A stretch of DNA of 64,000 nucleotides from Marinilabiliales bacterium (GTDB lineage Bacteria > Bacteroidota > Bacteroidia > Bacteroidales > ML635J-15). The translations under genes and the position numbers were made by a program. This document shows positions 12,963-22,833 of the stretch, piece after piece; the stretch's first letter is position 1, and every line of letters starts with the position of its first letter. Location of the stretch: the NCBI GenBank assembly GCA_002869385.1, contig PKTB01000024.1, positions 623,990 through 687,989 on the forward strand. Direction: 5' to 3'. The notes under the pieces were generated by a model. It searched no databases, was not told the origin of the DNA, and saw nothing but the letters and a program-made list of their open reading frames with translations.

Positions 12963-13931
12963 TTATTTCAATAATTCATCAATAATCATCTCAATACTTA
13001 TGCCATCTGCTTCAGCTTTATAGTTTTTGATAATTCTATGTCTGAGAATTATTTTAGCAATAGCCTTAACATCTTCAATATCAGGGGTATATTTGCCATT
13101 AAGCACAGCATGTGTTTTTGCACCAATTACTAAATACTGAGAAGCACGGGGCCCAGCTCCCCAATGAAGATACTTTTTTGTATATTCATGAGCATGTTCC
13201 GAATCAGGTCTTGTTTTATTAGCCAATTTGACAGCGTACTCTAGCACATTATCATTAATTGGGACTTTTCTGATTAAACCCTGGAAAAAGATTATCTCTT
13301 CAGCTGTAAGAACTTTCTTTATATCAAATTCTTTATCTGTTGTGGTGTTTTTCACAACCGTAAGTTCATCTTCAAAATTCGGATATCCAACCATTATATT
13401 AAACATAAAGCGGTCTAATTGCGCCTCAGGCAATGGATAAGTCCCCTCTTGCTCTATAGGGTTTTGAGTTGCCATTACAAAAAATGGCTCATCGAGTTTA
13501 TACTCTGTACCAGCAGCAGTAACAGACCTTTCCTGCATAGCCTCAAGCAAAGCTGCTTGTGTTTTGGGAGGAGTTCTGTTTATTTCATCTGCTAGAATGA
13601 AATTAGCGAAAATTGGACCTTTGACAAATTTAAACTGTCTGTTTTCTCCTAAAATCTCTGTTCCAATAATATCAGAAGGCATTAAATCTGGAGTAAACTG
13701 AATCCTTTTGTTTTTTAGGCCTAATACTTCAGCAATTGTATTTACAAGCAAAGTTTTTGCAAGTCCAGGAACACCAATCAAAAGACAATGCCCCCTACTA
13801 AAAATACTGATCAGAACTTCTTTTATCACTTGATCCTGACCGTATATCTTTTTATTGATTTCCTTAAGTATTTCATCGTGCTTTTTTCTTAAAGCATCTA
13901 TCGCCTCTACATTATCATTAAACTTAGTCAT
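12963..13931 (-). CDS. MoxR family AAA ATPase
   Basis: GVPGLAKTLLVNT Walker A, FNFILADEINRTPPKTQAALLEAMQE-type Walker B region, FFVMATQNPIEQEGTYPLPEAQLDRF. Confidence 0.93.
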   Translation of the reverse strand: MTKFNDNVEAIDALRKKHDEILKEINKKIYGQDQVIKEVLISIFSRGHCLLIGVPGLAKTLLVNTIAEVLGLKNKRIQFTPDLMPSDIIGTEILGENRQFKFVKGPIFANFILADEINRTPPKTQAALLEAMQERSVTAAGTEYKLDEPFFVMATQNPIEQEGTYPLPEAQLDRFMFNIMVGYPNFEDELTVVKNTTTDKEFDIKKVLTAEEIIFFQGLIRKVPINDNVLEYAVKLANKTRPDSEHAHEYTKKYLHWGAGPRASQYLVIGAKTHAVLNGKYTPDIEDVKAIAKIILRHRIIKNYKAEADGISIEMIIDELLK

Positions 13932-14176
13932 ATGTCGTTTTAAATTCCTTAATATTTAATAACGAACAAAGGTAATTATAATTGTATTATGAAAAAATAT
14001 GAATTCTACATTATTAATCGCAATATTATATTTTAAACAATATATCTGAGTACACAAATAATTGAATTCTTTAAAAGGCTCATGAAGCCACATTCCCATT
14101 TTTCTGTTAGCTTTAAATAAACATTAACCTAATACATGAATAATGTAGGTATATCTCGAATTTAAATTTTTATTAG

Positions 14177-14184
14177 TATTTTTG
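14177..14184 (+). promoter_or_regulatory. Bacteroidota -7-like box (TATTTTTG) upstream of the DUF4293-like gene
   Basis: Matches TAnnTTTG, 16 nt upstream of the ATG. Confidence 0.35.
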
Positions 14185-14200
14185 TCAAAAATTATTAAAA

Positions 14201-14662
14201 ATGATACAAAGAATTCAGTCATTATATCTTATTCTTGCAATGGCATGCATGGGTTTATTATTATTTCTTCCTTTTGGTGAAATCATTACTAAGTCTTATG
14301 AAACAGTTGAATTAGGTATAAAAGGTTTTGAATATCAAAACGATGGAAAAACTGAAATATTTAATGTACTTCCTCTTACAATCATGCTTTCATTGAGTGT
14401 ATTAGTCACTTTCGTAAGCATTTTCTTGTTTAAAAAGAGAATGATTCAAATACGATTTAATGTATTCAATTTAATAATCCAGATAGGTTCTATTGGTTTA
14501 ATGTTTTTCTATTTATTTCAAGCTAGCAGTGTTGCCGGTGAATCATGGTCAACTAAAATATGGATAATTATGCCACTTATTGCAATGATTTTCACATACC
14601 TTGCCATTAGAGCAATTGGTAAAGATGAAGCATTAGTAAGATCAATCTCCAGAATGAGGTAG
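14201..14662 (+). CDS. DUF4293-like four-TM membrane protein
   Basis: 153 aa; start MIQRIQSLYLILA and hydrophobic segments typical of this Bacteroidota family. Confidence 0.75.
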   Translation: MIQRIQSLYLILAMACMGLLLFLPFGEIITKSYETVELGIKGFEYQNDGKTEIFNVLPLTIMLSLSVLVTFVSIFLFKKRMIQIRFNVFNLIIQIGSIGLMFFYLFQASSVAGESWSTKIWIIMPLIAMIFTYLAIRAIGKDEALVRSISRMR

Positions 14663-14670
14663 TTATGTTG

Positions 14671-14692
14671 GGTAACCGATGACGGATTATTG
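14671..14692. repeat. Short degenerate heptanucleotide repeat (CCGATGA CGGATTA)
   Basis: ggtaaCCGATGACGGATTAtt just downstream of a stop codon; same family as 22694-22726 and 28450-28478. Confidence 0.4.
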
Positions 14693-14723
14693 CATTATAT
14701 CTAACCAGCAATTATAAATTTAA

Positions 14724-16073
14724 TTATTCTTCAGCAGAAGGTAGCTCCTTGTTTTCTTCTTCATAGTCTGAAAGTATATCTTTAGACAATGCTTTTGTAG
14801 TTTTAGCCCCCAGATCTTTAAGCATCTCTGTTTGCCTAACCAAACTTCCAGAACCGGTAATTAGCTTTTTATAGGCACTATCATAGTCAGATTCCGCTTT
14901 TTTGAGACTTTGCCCGATTTTGTCCATATCTTCAATAAACCCATAGAATTTATCATACAATTTCCCTCCTCTTTCTGCAATTTCAATTGCATGCTCTGTT
15001 TGCTTTGTTTGTTTCCACATCGAAGCAATAGTCATAAGTGTTGCAATTAATGTTGAAGGACTTACAATTACAATTTTCTTTTCCCAGGCATCGTTAAAAA
15101 TACTTTTATCATGAGTTACTGCAGCACTAAAAGAAGCTTCAACCGGAATAAACATTAATAAGTATTCTGGAGTTTCAAGACCAAGATTATTAATATAATC
15201 TTTTGATGCTAAATCTTTAATGTGTTTGCGAACAGAATCGATATGTTCTTTTATATATCTCGTTTTTTCTTCTTCATTGTCAGCATTTGCATATTTTTCA
15301 AAAGCTACAAGAGAAACTTTAGAGTCAATAATAATATGTTTTTTTTCAGGCAAATATACTACTGCATCAGGCCTTAATCTTCTACCTGAATCAAGTGTAA
15401 AGGAATCCTGAGTTTTATATTGTTCCCCTTTTTCAAGACCCGATGATTCCAGAATTCTCTCGAGTATCATTTCGCCCCATCTACCCTGTTTTTGACTATC
15501 TCCTTTAAGAGCTTTGGTAAGATTTGATGCTTCCTCCTGTAGTTGTTGATTTAACCTCTGTATTTGTTTTAATTCTGTAGTTATTTCTGTTCTTTCTTTA
15601 AGCCCTTTCTCATAGGTATCTTTAACAGCATTCTTAAATTCCTTAAGGTTTTCTTGGAGTGGGTATAATAAAATATTTAGCTGTTGCTTATTTGTTTCTT
15701 TAAATGCCTTTGACTTTTCATCAAATATTTTGTTTGCTAAATTCTCAAACTGTAATGCAAATTTTGTCTGTAGTTCTTCGAGGTCCTTCTTTTGATTCTC
15801 CAACTTTTCATTCATATTAGCCAGGTTTGTCTCAGCTGATGATAATGTAGCACTAAGTTGAGTATTTTCCTTTTGAAGTAGCTCTATCTTTTCTTTATTT
15901 TCTGTAAGTAGTTCATCCAGTTGGTTTTTCTTTGATTCAGCACGAATTAGAGATTCTTTAATGTCATTATAATCATTAGGCAATGTCTCTGTAACAGACT
16001 TTTTGTTTTTAAAAATTATAAATCCAATAAAAAATCCGACAGCTAGTCCTAAAAGTGCGTATATTATTTCCAT
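14724..16073 (-). CDS. rmuC: DNA recombination protein RmuC
   Basis: N-terminal TM, coiled coil, then QGRWGEMILERILESSGLEKG...LRPDAVVYLPEKKHIIIDSKVSL. Confidence 0.93.
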   Translation of the reverse strand: MEIIYALLGLAVGFFIGFIIFKNKKSVTETLPNDYNDIKESLIRAESKKNQLDELLTENKEKIELLQKENTQLSATLSSAETNLANMNEKLENQKKDLEELQTKFALQFENLANKIFDEKSKAFKETNKQQLNILLYPLQENLKEFKNAVKDTYEKGLKERTEITTELKQIQRLNQQLQEEASNLTKALKGDSQKQGRWGEMILERILESSGLEKGEQYKTQDSFTLDSGRRLRPDAVVYLPEKKHIIIDSKVSLVAFEKYANADNEEEKTRYIKEHIDSVRKHIKDLASKDYINNLGLETPEYLLMFIPVEASFSAAVTHDKSIFNDAWEKKIVIVSPSTLIATLMTIASMWKQTKQTEHAIEIAERGGKLYDKFYGFIEDMDKIGQSLKKAESDYDSAYKKLITGSGSLVRQTEMLKDLGAKTTKALSKDILSDYEEENKELPSAEE

Positions 16074-16143
16074 AAATTCATAATTAATGATTCAGAATGT
16101 AAAACTAATACTTTTAAAAATAATCTATGAGCAAACATCATTT

Positions 16144-18894
16144 TTAATGATATTTACTTTTCAACAACAGACTCACAATAAAAATCAAACCAATAGATAT
16201 TAGAATAAAAAATAAACTATAGTGATATATACTGACGGTTTTATTAAAGATGCTTTTATAAGGACTGAAAATTAGATTATTTTTCATATAATACGGTGGT
16301 AGATATGAGCACATATATTGTCTCATGAGCTTACCATCATCAATTAAAATCTGTTGAGAATAATAATTTTCAACTATATCAGATAAATATTTATTGGATT
16401 TTCTGTTATTATCTACTAAATTATGTTTCGAGAGCTTATTTAAGGCCCCTGCCCTAATCTTTTGATAATAATCTTCAAGGTTTATCAGAGTATTTTCTAG
16501 ATCATTTTCATTGTAAATAGGAAATTGCAAATTTATATTGCTTTCATTTTCAATTATGCGTTCAGCATTTACGGAGTCACTTTTTGCTATATCCTTTAAT
16601 AAAGGTATAAAATAATCAAGATAATAGACAGATTCGTAATATACAATTCTATCCTTGAAGGTTAGATTTTCTTTATCCTCAAATGTGTAAAACTCTACCA
16701 TTAATGCATTAAGGGCATGATACGAAACTTGAGTATTTGCTATAAACATAGCTCCTTTATTGCTCTCACCAAATATATCTTTATTAAAATGGTCAAACTT
16801 AATAATCACTCCAGTAAAAAGCATGTTTACTATTATTACTATTGGGATAATTAAATTAACTAGGTTTGTATGTCTTAATAATACAGATAAAAGAATTCCA
16901 AAAGATGATCCCCAGTAAATAAGCAATACAGAAAACAATAGTATTTTATATGAAATAAATCCTATTTCTAAAATATATACTGAAGGTAGAATCAAAATTA
17001 GCCCTTGTACTAATGATATGGAAAGAAATTTAAAAAGAGATGCTATAATTTGCGAATAGTATTTATTTTTAAGATAGTATTCATTGATTCTAAATTCTCG
17101 CAATTTTATAAACTCGTTGCTGGAACTTAACATACCTATAAATAGAGAACTTATAACAATCATGAATAACAATATTGGGATATTAGGATTCATAGACATA
17201 TTATATTCTATGTTATCAGAATATCGTGAAACCAAGCCTAAAACTAAACCTATAATTAAAGGTACAAATAACAAAAATGCTGGTCTTTTGAATTTTTTAA
17301 TTTCAATTTTATAACTTAATTTCAATTCCGAGAAGAAAGATTTAAAACAATTTAATTTAAGACATCTTTTATCGATAGTTTTTGTTGAATTCTTTTCTTT
17401 CGCGTGATTAAACATTTCACTTGATTTGAACTCCTTATACCAGAAATCTTTTTCTTTTGTTTTTGTGTTATTTAAAATATTTAGCAGCACTGATGGATTT
17501 TTGCTAATTTCCAGAGCAGAGTTTTTATCTACTCTATCTGTAATTTGCCGTAGATATTCTGAAGCTTTTAAAGCAGGACCGTAAAAGACCGGATAAGCAT
17601 TATCATCAAGAATCAGGATTTTATCAAATAATAGAAGGCTTTCATAATATGCCTGATGAACTGATGCTATTACGATCTTATTAAATGAACACAATCGTTT
17701 AAGCATTGATAATAATTGTATTGTATCCTCAGAACTTAAGCCACTTGTATGTTCATCAAGAATAAAAACATCAGGCTCGGAAATAAGCTCTGTTGCAATA
17801 GCAAGTCGTTTTTGCTGACCTCCCGATAATTGTGCATCAAGGCTTGAGTTATTGAATGCAATTTTATTTAAATGATAAGAAATGCCGGTTAATTCTGCTA
17901 TTTTATCAATTATTACAGAATATTTTGATTTTTTTATTTGCAAGAATTCACATCTTCTAACTAATAATTCTTTTGCAGTAAAACCTGGAATAAAAAAACT
18001 ATCCTGAGCTAATGATGCAAAACTAATAGATGCACTTTTATCAGTTGACTTAATTGCAAAATCACCAGTATATTTCTTTTCCCTACCGGATATTATATTT
18101 AAAAGACTGGATTTCCCCGAACCACTATTCCCAATCACACCAATAAACTCACCAGAAACAATTTCAATCGAAATGTTATTAAGAATGTTTGTTTTGTTCT
18201 TGACTAGTGATACATTATCTAAATTTAAACAGAATTCGACACTATGTTTATGAGATAAATCTGAAATTTGATCACTAAAGAAAAGTTTTCTTTGATCTTT
18301 TAAAGCTATCACAGATTCTTTTAATGCATAACAAATTGAACCATTTTTAACCTCTACAGAATCAATTAAGAAATTTTCATGAGAAATATTCTTTAGAGCA
18401 TACACGCCATTACTAAATTCAATAAATTCTGCATAAGAGTTATCCTTATCATTAATTAGCTTCAATGACATTTTATCTGTTCCTAGAAAAAAATCAAGAA
18501 GTGAAATTACTCTATCCTCAGCAATTTCATAGATTTCACCGACCAATTTAATAAACTCTGATGAATCATTTAAGTCATCAGTTTCATGAATCAGCCTTAT
18601 TAGATTAAAAATTATAATAGAACGTTCAGTTTGATTAAGATTCTCTGCTGTCTCTTGGCAGAATGAAATTAACTTCACAGAATTTAGTGATAATTTCTTT
18701 TCGGAAACGGAAGATGAATATTCTTCAAGATAATTCTCAAATAAAACAAGAAAACTGTTTACATATTTAGCTTCAAGATAATCTTCCAGAAATGATTTAA
18801 AACTGCGCATGATAGATTTTGTATCAGCAGCAGCTTTTCTATTAACAGATATTGCAAATAACTTAATAAGTGCATTAAAAGTATGTCGGGTCAT
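16144..18894 (-). CDS. ABC transporter, ABCG-like half transporter (ATPase + permease fusion) with an extra N-terminal region
   Basis: Walker A GVIGNSGSGKSSLLNIISG, signature LSGGQQKRLAIATELISEPDVFILDEHTSGLSSED, C-terminal TM segments. Confidence 0.87.
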   Translation of the reverse strand: MTRHTFNALIKLFAISVNRKAAADTKSIMRSFKSFLEDYLEAKYVNSFLVLFENYLEEYSSSVSEKKLSLNSVKLISFCQETAENLNQTERSIIIFNLIRLIHETDDLNDSSEFIKLVGEIYEIAEDRVISLLDFFLGTDKMSLKLINDKDNSYAEFIEFSNGVYALKNISHENFLIDSVEVKNGSICYALKESVIALKDQRKLFFSDQISDLSHKHSVEFCLNLDNVSLVKNKTNILNNISIEIVSGEFIGVIGNSGSGKSSLLNIISGREKKYTGDFAIKSTDKSASISFASLAQDSFFIPGFTAKELLVRRCEFLQIKKSKYSVIIDKIAELTGISYHLNKIAFNNSSLDAQLSGGQQKRLAIATELISEPDVFILDEHTSGLSSEDTIQLLSMLKRLCSFNKIVIASVHQAYYESLLLFDKILILDDNAYPVFYGPALKASEYLRQITDRVDKNSALEISKNPSVLLNILNNTKTKEKDFWYKEFKSSEMFNHAKEKNSTKTIDKRCLKLNCFKSFFSELKLSYKIEIKKFKRPAFLLFVPLIIGLVLGLVSRYSDNIEYNMSMNPNIPILLFMIVISSLFIGMLSSSNEFIKLREFRINEYYLKNKYYSQIIASLFKFLSISLVQGLILILPSVYILEIGFISYKILLFSVLLIYWGSSFGILLSVLLRHTNLVNLIIPIVIIVNMLFTGVIIKFDHFNKDIFGESNKGAMFIANTQVSYHALNALMVEFYTFEDKENLTFKDRIVYYESVYYLDYFIPLLKDIAKSDSVNAERIIENESNINLQFPIYNENDLENTLINLEDYYQKIRAGALNKLSKHNLVDNNRKSNKYLSDIVENYYSQQILIDDGKLMRQYMCSYLPPYYMKNNLIFSPYKSIFNKTVSIYHYSLFFILISIGLIFIVSLLLKSKYH

Positions 18895-19036
18895 TATGGT
18901 TGATTGTTATTTGATATAAAGTTAAAATATTATACAGAATTAATAAAATACTTTTAACTTTTTTTTAAGACAAAACAATAACAATAATTTTCAATATGCG
19001 TTAAATTTGCGTGAGTTCTAAAACTTTTTGAACTTA

Positions 19037-19068
19037 TTGGCTGTTTTAGTCAGATTCTTTTATTTTTG
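19037..19068 (+). promoter_or_regulatory. Bacteroidota-type promoter upstream of batD
   Basis: TTG (19037-19039) ... TATTTTTG (19061-19068), 22 nt before the ATG at 19091. Confidence 0.45.
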
Positions 19069-19090
19069 CAATAATTGATTTGTTTTAACT

Positions 19091-20941
19091 ATGAAGAAGA
19101 TTTTACTAATATCATTAGTTTTAATATCTAGCATCTTTGCTATTGCAGATAATGTTAAGTTCACTGCAAGATCTACTTCAAAAGCTGGAGTTGGACAGAA
19201 TTTCCAGGTACAATACACATTAAATGAGAAGCCATCGGAAATTCAATTGGGCGACTATTCAGGGCTTAAATTAATTAATGGTCCTTCTATTTCAACAAGT
19301 TCAAATGTTCAAATTATTAACGGTCAATATTCTCAGGAAAACACATACACCTATACTTATATCTTTCAAGCATCAAAAACCGGAACATATACAATTGAAG
19401 GGGCAACAGCAAAAATTGGCAGTAAATCCTACACATCAAATAGTGTTAATGTTGAAATTCAGCAAGACCCTGTACAGACAAATAATGGAATAAACAATAG
19501 ACGCAATAATTATGATCCTTGGGCTGATTTCTATAATATGATGGGTTATGATAATAATGCAAATGCTCAACCCAAGGAAATAACGAACGAAGACTTATTT
19601 GTTAGAGTTTTTGTTGATAAAACCAACTTATTTAAAGGAGAACATCTTATTGCCACAGTTAAAATATATAGTAAAGTTGATCTAGTAGGATTTGAAGATA
19701 TTAAGCTACCTCAGTTTGATGATTTTTATGTTGAAGAAATAGAAACTCCTGACAGGATCAATCTTGTACGAGAAAACTATAATAATGATGTTTACAATGT
19801 TGGTTTAGTCAAAAAATACATTCTTTATCCAAGGATTTCAGGCGACCTAACAATAGAATCTTGCCAAATCGATTGTCAAATAAGGCAACCTATTCAAAGC
19901 AATGGCTATATGTCTGTATTTGGATATTATGAAACTATTTCTAAATCGATAAAATCGCCTGAAATTGGTATTAAAGTGAATCAGCTACCACAATCACCTG
20001 AAAGTTTTACTGGTGCAGTAGGAAAATTCAGCATGAGTGTTAACATGTCTGAAGATACTGTTTTGGTTAATGATGCTGTTAGTATTAAGGTTAGTATTTC
20101 CGGAAATGGGAATTTTAATATGATCGAAACACATTCCATATCCTGGCCAAAAGAATTTGAAGTATATGAACCTGTAGCTGAGCAAAATGTCAAAACAGAT
20201 GCAAGTGGCCTCAATGGCACCAAAACATGGGAATACACAATTATTCCAAGATATCCTGGAATTTTCAAATTAGGCAAGTTTAGTTTTACATATTTTGACA
20301 CCAATAGTAAACAATACAAGACTGTTAACTCAGATAATATATCTATTGCGGTTAAAAAAGATGCTAATGATACAGACTTTGGAGAAACCTACAATTACAC
20401 TCAAAAGAACTTAGATTATATCAGTGAGGATGATATAAGATTTGTAAATTATGACGATCTAAATCTAAAGCAAAACTATATACCACTTCCAAAGAAAGGC
20501 TTTTTTATCTGGATGTTTGTTTTACCTACACTGATTTTTATAGTTTTAGTTGTAATATTACGTAAGAAAATTAGAGAAAATGCAAATCTTGCACTTGTTA
20601 AACAACGTAAAGCCGGGAAAACATCTCAAAAGAGATTAAAAAAAGCACGAAAGTTTATGAAACAAAACTCCAAGACAGAGTTTTATAAGGAAATAATTTC
20701 AGCACTTTGGGGATATTGTGGATATAAACTGGAAATTCCTGTTGCAGAGCTTACAAAGGATAATATTAAAGACATAATGATATCAAAGAATGTTAAAGAA
20801 GATTTAATTAATAATCTTTTGGAAATAATAGACAAATGTGAATTTGCTCACTTCGCTCCTTCTGTCGCAGAATATGAACTTAATAATATTTATATGGAAG
20901 CAACAGAAATAATAGAGAGTCTTGAACAAACAATTAAATAA
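19091..20941 (+). CDS. batD: BatD family protein (aerotolerance-related)
   Basis: Signal peptide, ARSTSKAGVGQNFQVQYTLNEKP...NEDLFVRVFVDKTNLFKGEHL, C-terminal TM then cytoplasmic tail. Confidence 0.88.
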   Translation: MKKILLISLVLISSIFAIADNVKFTARSTSKAGVGQNFQVQYTLNEKPSEIQLGDYSGLKLINGPSISTSSNVQIINGQYSQENTYTYTYIFQASKTGTYTIEGATAKIGSKSYTSNSVNVEIQQDPVQTNNGINNRRNNYDPWADFYNMMGYDNNANAQPKEITNEDLFVRVFVDKTNLFKGEHLIATVKIYSKVDLVGFEDIKLPQFDDFYVEEIETPDRINLVRENYNNDVYNVGLVKKYILYPRISGDLTIESCQIDCQIRQPIQSNGYMSVFGYYETISKSIKSPEIGIKVNQLPQSPESFTGAVGKFSMSVNMSEDTVLVNDAVSIKVSISGNGNFNMIETHSISWPKEFEVYEPVAEQNVKTDASGLNGTKTWEYTIIPRYPGIFKLGKFSFTYFDTNSKQYKTVNSDNISIAVKKDANDTDFGETYNYTQKNLDYISEDDIRFVNYDDLNLKQNYIPLPKKGFFIWMFVLPTLIFIVLVVILRKKIRENANLALVKQRKAGKTSQKRLKKARKFMKQNSKTEFYKEIISALWGYCGYKLEIPVAELTKDNIKDIMISKNVKEDLINNLLEIIDKCEFAHFAPSVAEYELNNIYMEATEIIESLEQTIK

Positions 20942-20959
20942 GGTCTAAAGATTGTTTTA

Positions 20960-21724
20960 ATGTTTAGAATTATGAAAAAAAAGTTATTAATAATATTTAC
21001 GATATTTAGCGTGATAAATGCCTTAGGAGCAAATGTAGATCAACTTGCTGACAGTGCTTCGTATTATTATAATGAAGCAGACTATGAGAACGCATTAATA
21101 TTTTATGATAGCATTATTGCATCTGATTACAGTTCATCAGAATTATATTTAAATACTGGAAACTGTTATTATAAAACAGGATCTCTAGCAAATGCAATTT
21201 ATTATTATGAAAAGTCCCTTAGCATTGACCCTTCAAATGAGAATACTATACATAACCTTCAAATAGCAAATACAAAAATAAAAAGTAAGACCGAAGAGCT
21301 TCCTGTAGCTTTTTATAAAAGATGGTTTTCCGGACTAATCTCAATTATGTCAGCTGATGCATGGGCCATTTTTTCTGTTGTATTGTTTGTTATAAGCATT
21401 ATTATGGGAGGTTTTTATCTATTTAGCAGAAACCTAATATTACGAAAAACGGGTTTTATTGTCGGGATAAGCTTTTTAATCCTCACAGTTTTTTCAGTAG
21501 TTATTTCTATAAATATCGCAAATAAATTTACAAATAGTAATTATGCAATTGTTTTTAACGAAGGTCTTGTAAAATCTTCACCTAATGAAGAAAGCAATAA
21601 TCTATTTGAACTTACAGAAGGCATAAAAGTTGAAATTACCGACTCCCTTAACTCATGGTATAACATAAAATTATCTGATGGGAAACAAGGTTGGATAGCT
21701 GATGAAAATGTCAAAAGAATTTAG
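20960..21724 (+). CDS. batE: BatE-like TPR + SH3 protein
   Basis: TPR (ENALIFYDSIIASDYSSSELYLNTGNCYYKTGSLANAIYYYEKSLSIDPSNE), two TM, C-terminal SH3-like VKSSPNEESNNLFELTEGIKVEI; next to batD. Confidence 0.85.
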   Translation: MFRIMKKKLLIIFTIFSVINALGANVDQLADSASYYYNEADYENALIFYDSIIASDYSSSELYLNTGNCYYKTGSLANAIYYYEKSLSIDPSNENTIHNLQIANTKIKSKTEELPVAFYKRWFSGLISIMSADAWAIFSVVLFVISIIMGGFYLFSRNLILRKTGFIVGISFLILTVFSVVISINIANKFTNSNYAIVFNEGLVKSSPNEESNNLFELTEGIKVEITDSLNSWYNIKLSDGKQGWIADENVKRI

Positions 21725-21752
21725 TAGCTTTGTAACAGCCAAACAAAACTAA

Positions 21753-22172
21753 ATGAGAAAAATACTAATTCCTATAATATTAGTTCTTAGTTTGCAATCG
21801 TGCAATATTGTCGAATCATATATATGTAAAGAGGGCAATAGTGACAGCGAGGTCTTTAGAGCTAAATCTAATGCTATTAGTACAGACAGTAACTTAGCAA
21901 AAGAAAAAGCTCTATTCAATGCAAAGGCTGATATAGCTGAGGAAATTGATGCATATATTCTTGATAAATATTCATATCAAACTTTTCTTGCAGACCCGGA
22001 ATTTGAAGCAAAACTAAATACTGCGAGAAAAAATATGCTAAATGAAATCTCAATTGTATGCTCAAAAACAATTCCTAAGAAGGATATGTACAAATCATTT
22101 GTTTCAATTGAAATTAGCAGACAAAGTATATATGATGAATTAGAACGAAGGTTAAACGAAGAGACTCAATAA
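21753..22172 (+). CDS. Small lipoprotein of unknown function
   Basis: 139 aa; lipobox-like LVLSLQSC. Confidence 0.6.
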   Translation: MRKILIPIILVLSLQSCNIVESYICKEGNSDSEVFRAKSNAISTDSNLAKEKALFNAKADIAEEIDAYILDKYSYQTFLADPEFEAKLNTARKNMLNEISIVCSKTIPKKDMYKSFVSIEISRQSIYDELERRLNEETQ

Positions 22173-22691
22173 ATGGATATAGCACTATTAATAATTGGAT
22201 TTATATTAATCCTGGCAGGCATTGTCGGATGTATATTTCCTGTTATACCCGGCCCACCACTTAGCTTTCTTGGTTTGTTACTATTGCATTTTACCGGAGC
22301 TGTTGATATAACTACTTTCACACTTATTCTTACAGGTGTATTAGCAACAGTTTCAACAATTCTAGATTATGTTGTTCCTGTTTGGGGTACTAAAAAAGCC
22401 GGTGGGTCGAAATGGGGAACGCGTGTAAGTGGTTTAGGACTAATTGTCGGTTTATTTTTTAGCCCTATCGGAATATTTGTGGGTCCATTTATTGGTGCGC
22501 TAGCCGGTGAACTTATTTATCATTATACCCGTAAGGATAATCCTGATAATGATGGCACTAAGATGAAAAAATCATTTAAAGCCGCATTAGGTTCTTTCCT
22601 TGGACTTATGTTTGGTATTGTGCTAAAGCTTATCGTTTCTTGTTTTATTGCTTTTGTTTTTGTAAAAGAATTTATTAGAGGATTCTTTTAA
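22173..22691 (+). CDS. DUF456 family membrane protein
   Basis: Glycine-rich TM pattern ILAGIVGCIFPVIPGPPLSFLGLLLLHF...DYVVPVWGTKKAGGSKWGTRVSGLGLIVGLFFSPIG. Confidence 0.85.
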   Translation: MDIALLIIGFILILAGIVGCIFPVIPGPPLSFLGLLLLHFTGAVDITTFTLILTGVLATVSTILDYVVPVWGTKKAGGSKWGTRVSGLGLIVGLFFSPIGIFVGPFIGALAGELIYHYTRKDNPDNDGTKMKKSFKAALGSFLGLMFGIVLKLIVSCFIAFVFVKEFIRGFF

Positions 22692-22693
22692 AG

Positions 22694-22726
22694 ATGACCG
22701 ATTTCCGTTGACAGGTGACGGGTGTA
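22694..22726. repeat. Degenerate heptanucleotide tandem repeat (CCGATTT CCGTTGA CAGGTGA CGGGTGT)
   Basis: Four adjacent 7-mers directly after the DUF456 stop codon. Confidence 0.5.
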
Positions 22727-22773
22727 TTATAAAAAAAAGCATTTAGATAACATATGTAAGTTACAAAATTAAA

Positions 22774-22799
22774 CAGGTTGAATTCATAAATTCAACCTG
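22774..22799. terminator. Bidirectional terminator-like hairpin between convergent genes
   Basis: CAGGTTGAATT-cata-AATTCAACCTG perfect 11-bp stem followed by gcaattttttat. Confidence 0.7.
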
Positions 22800-22833
22800 C
22801 AATTTTTTATAACTAACAAGAGGATTTGAAAGC

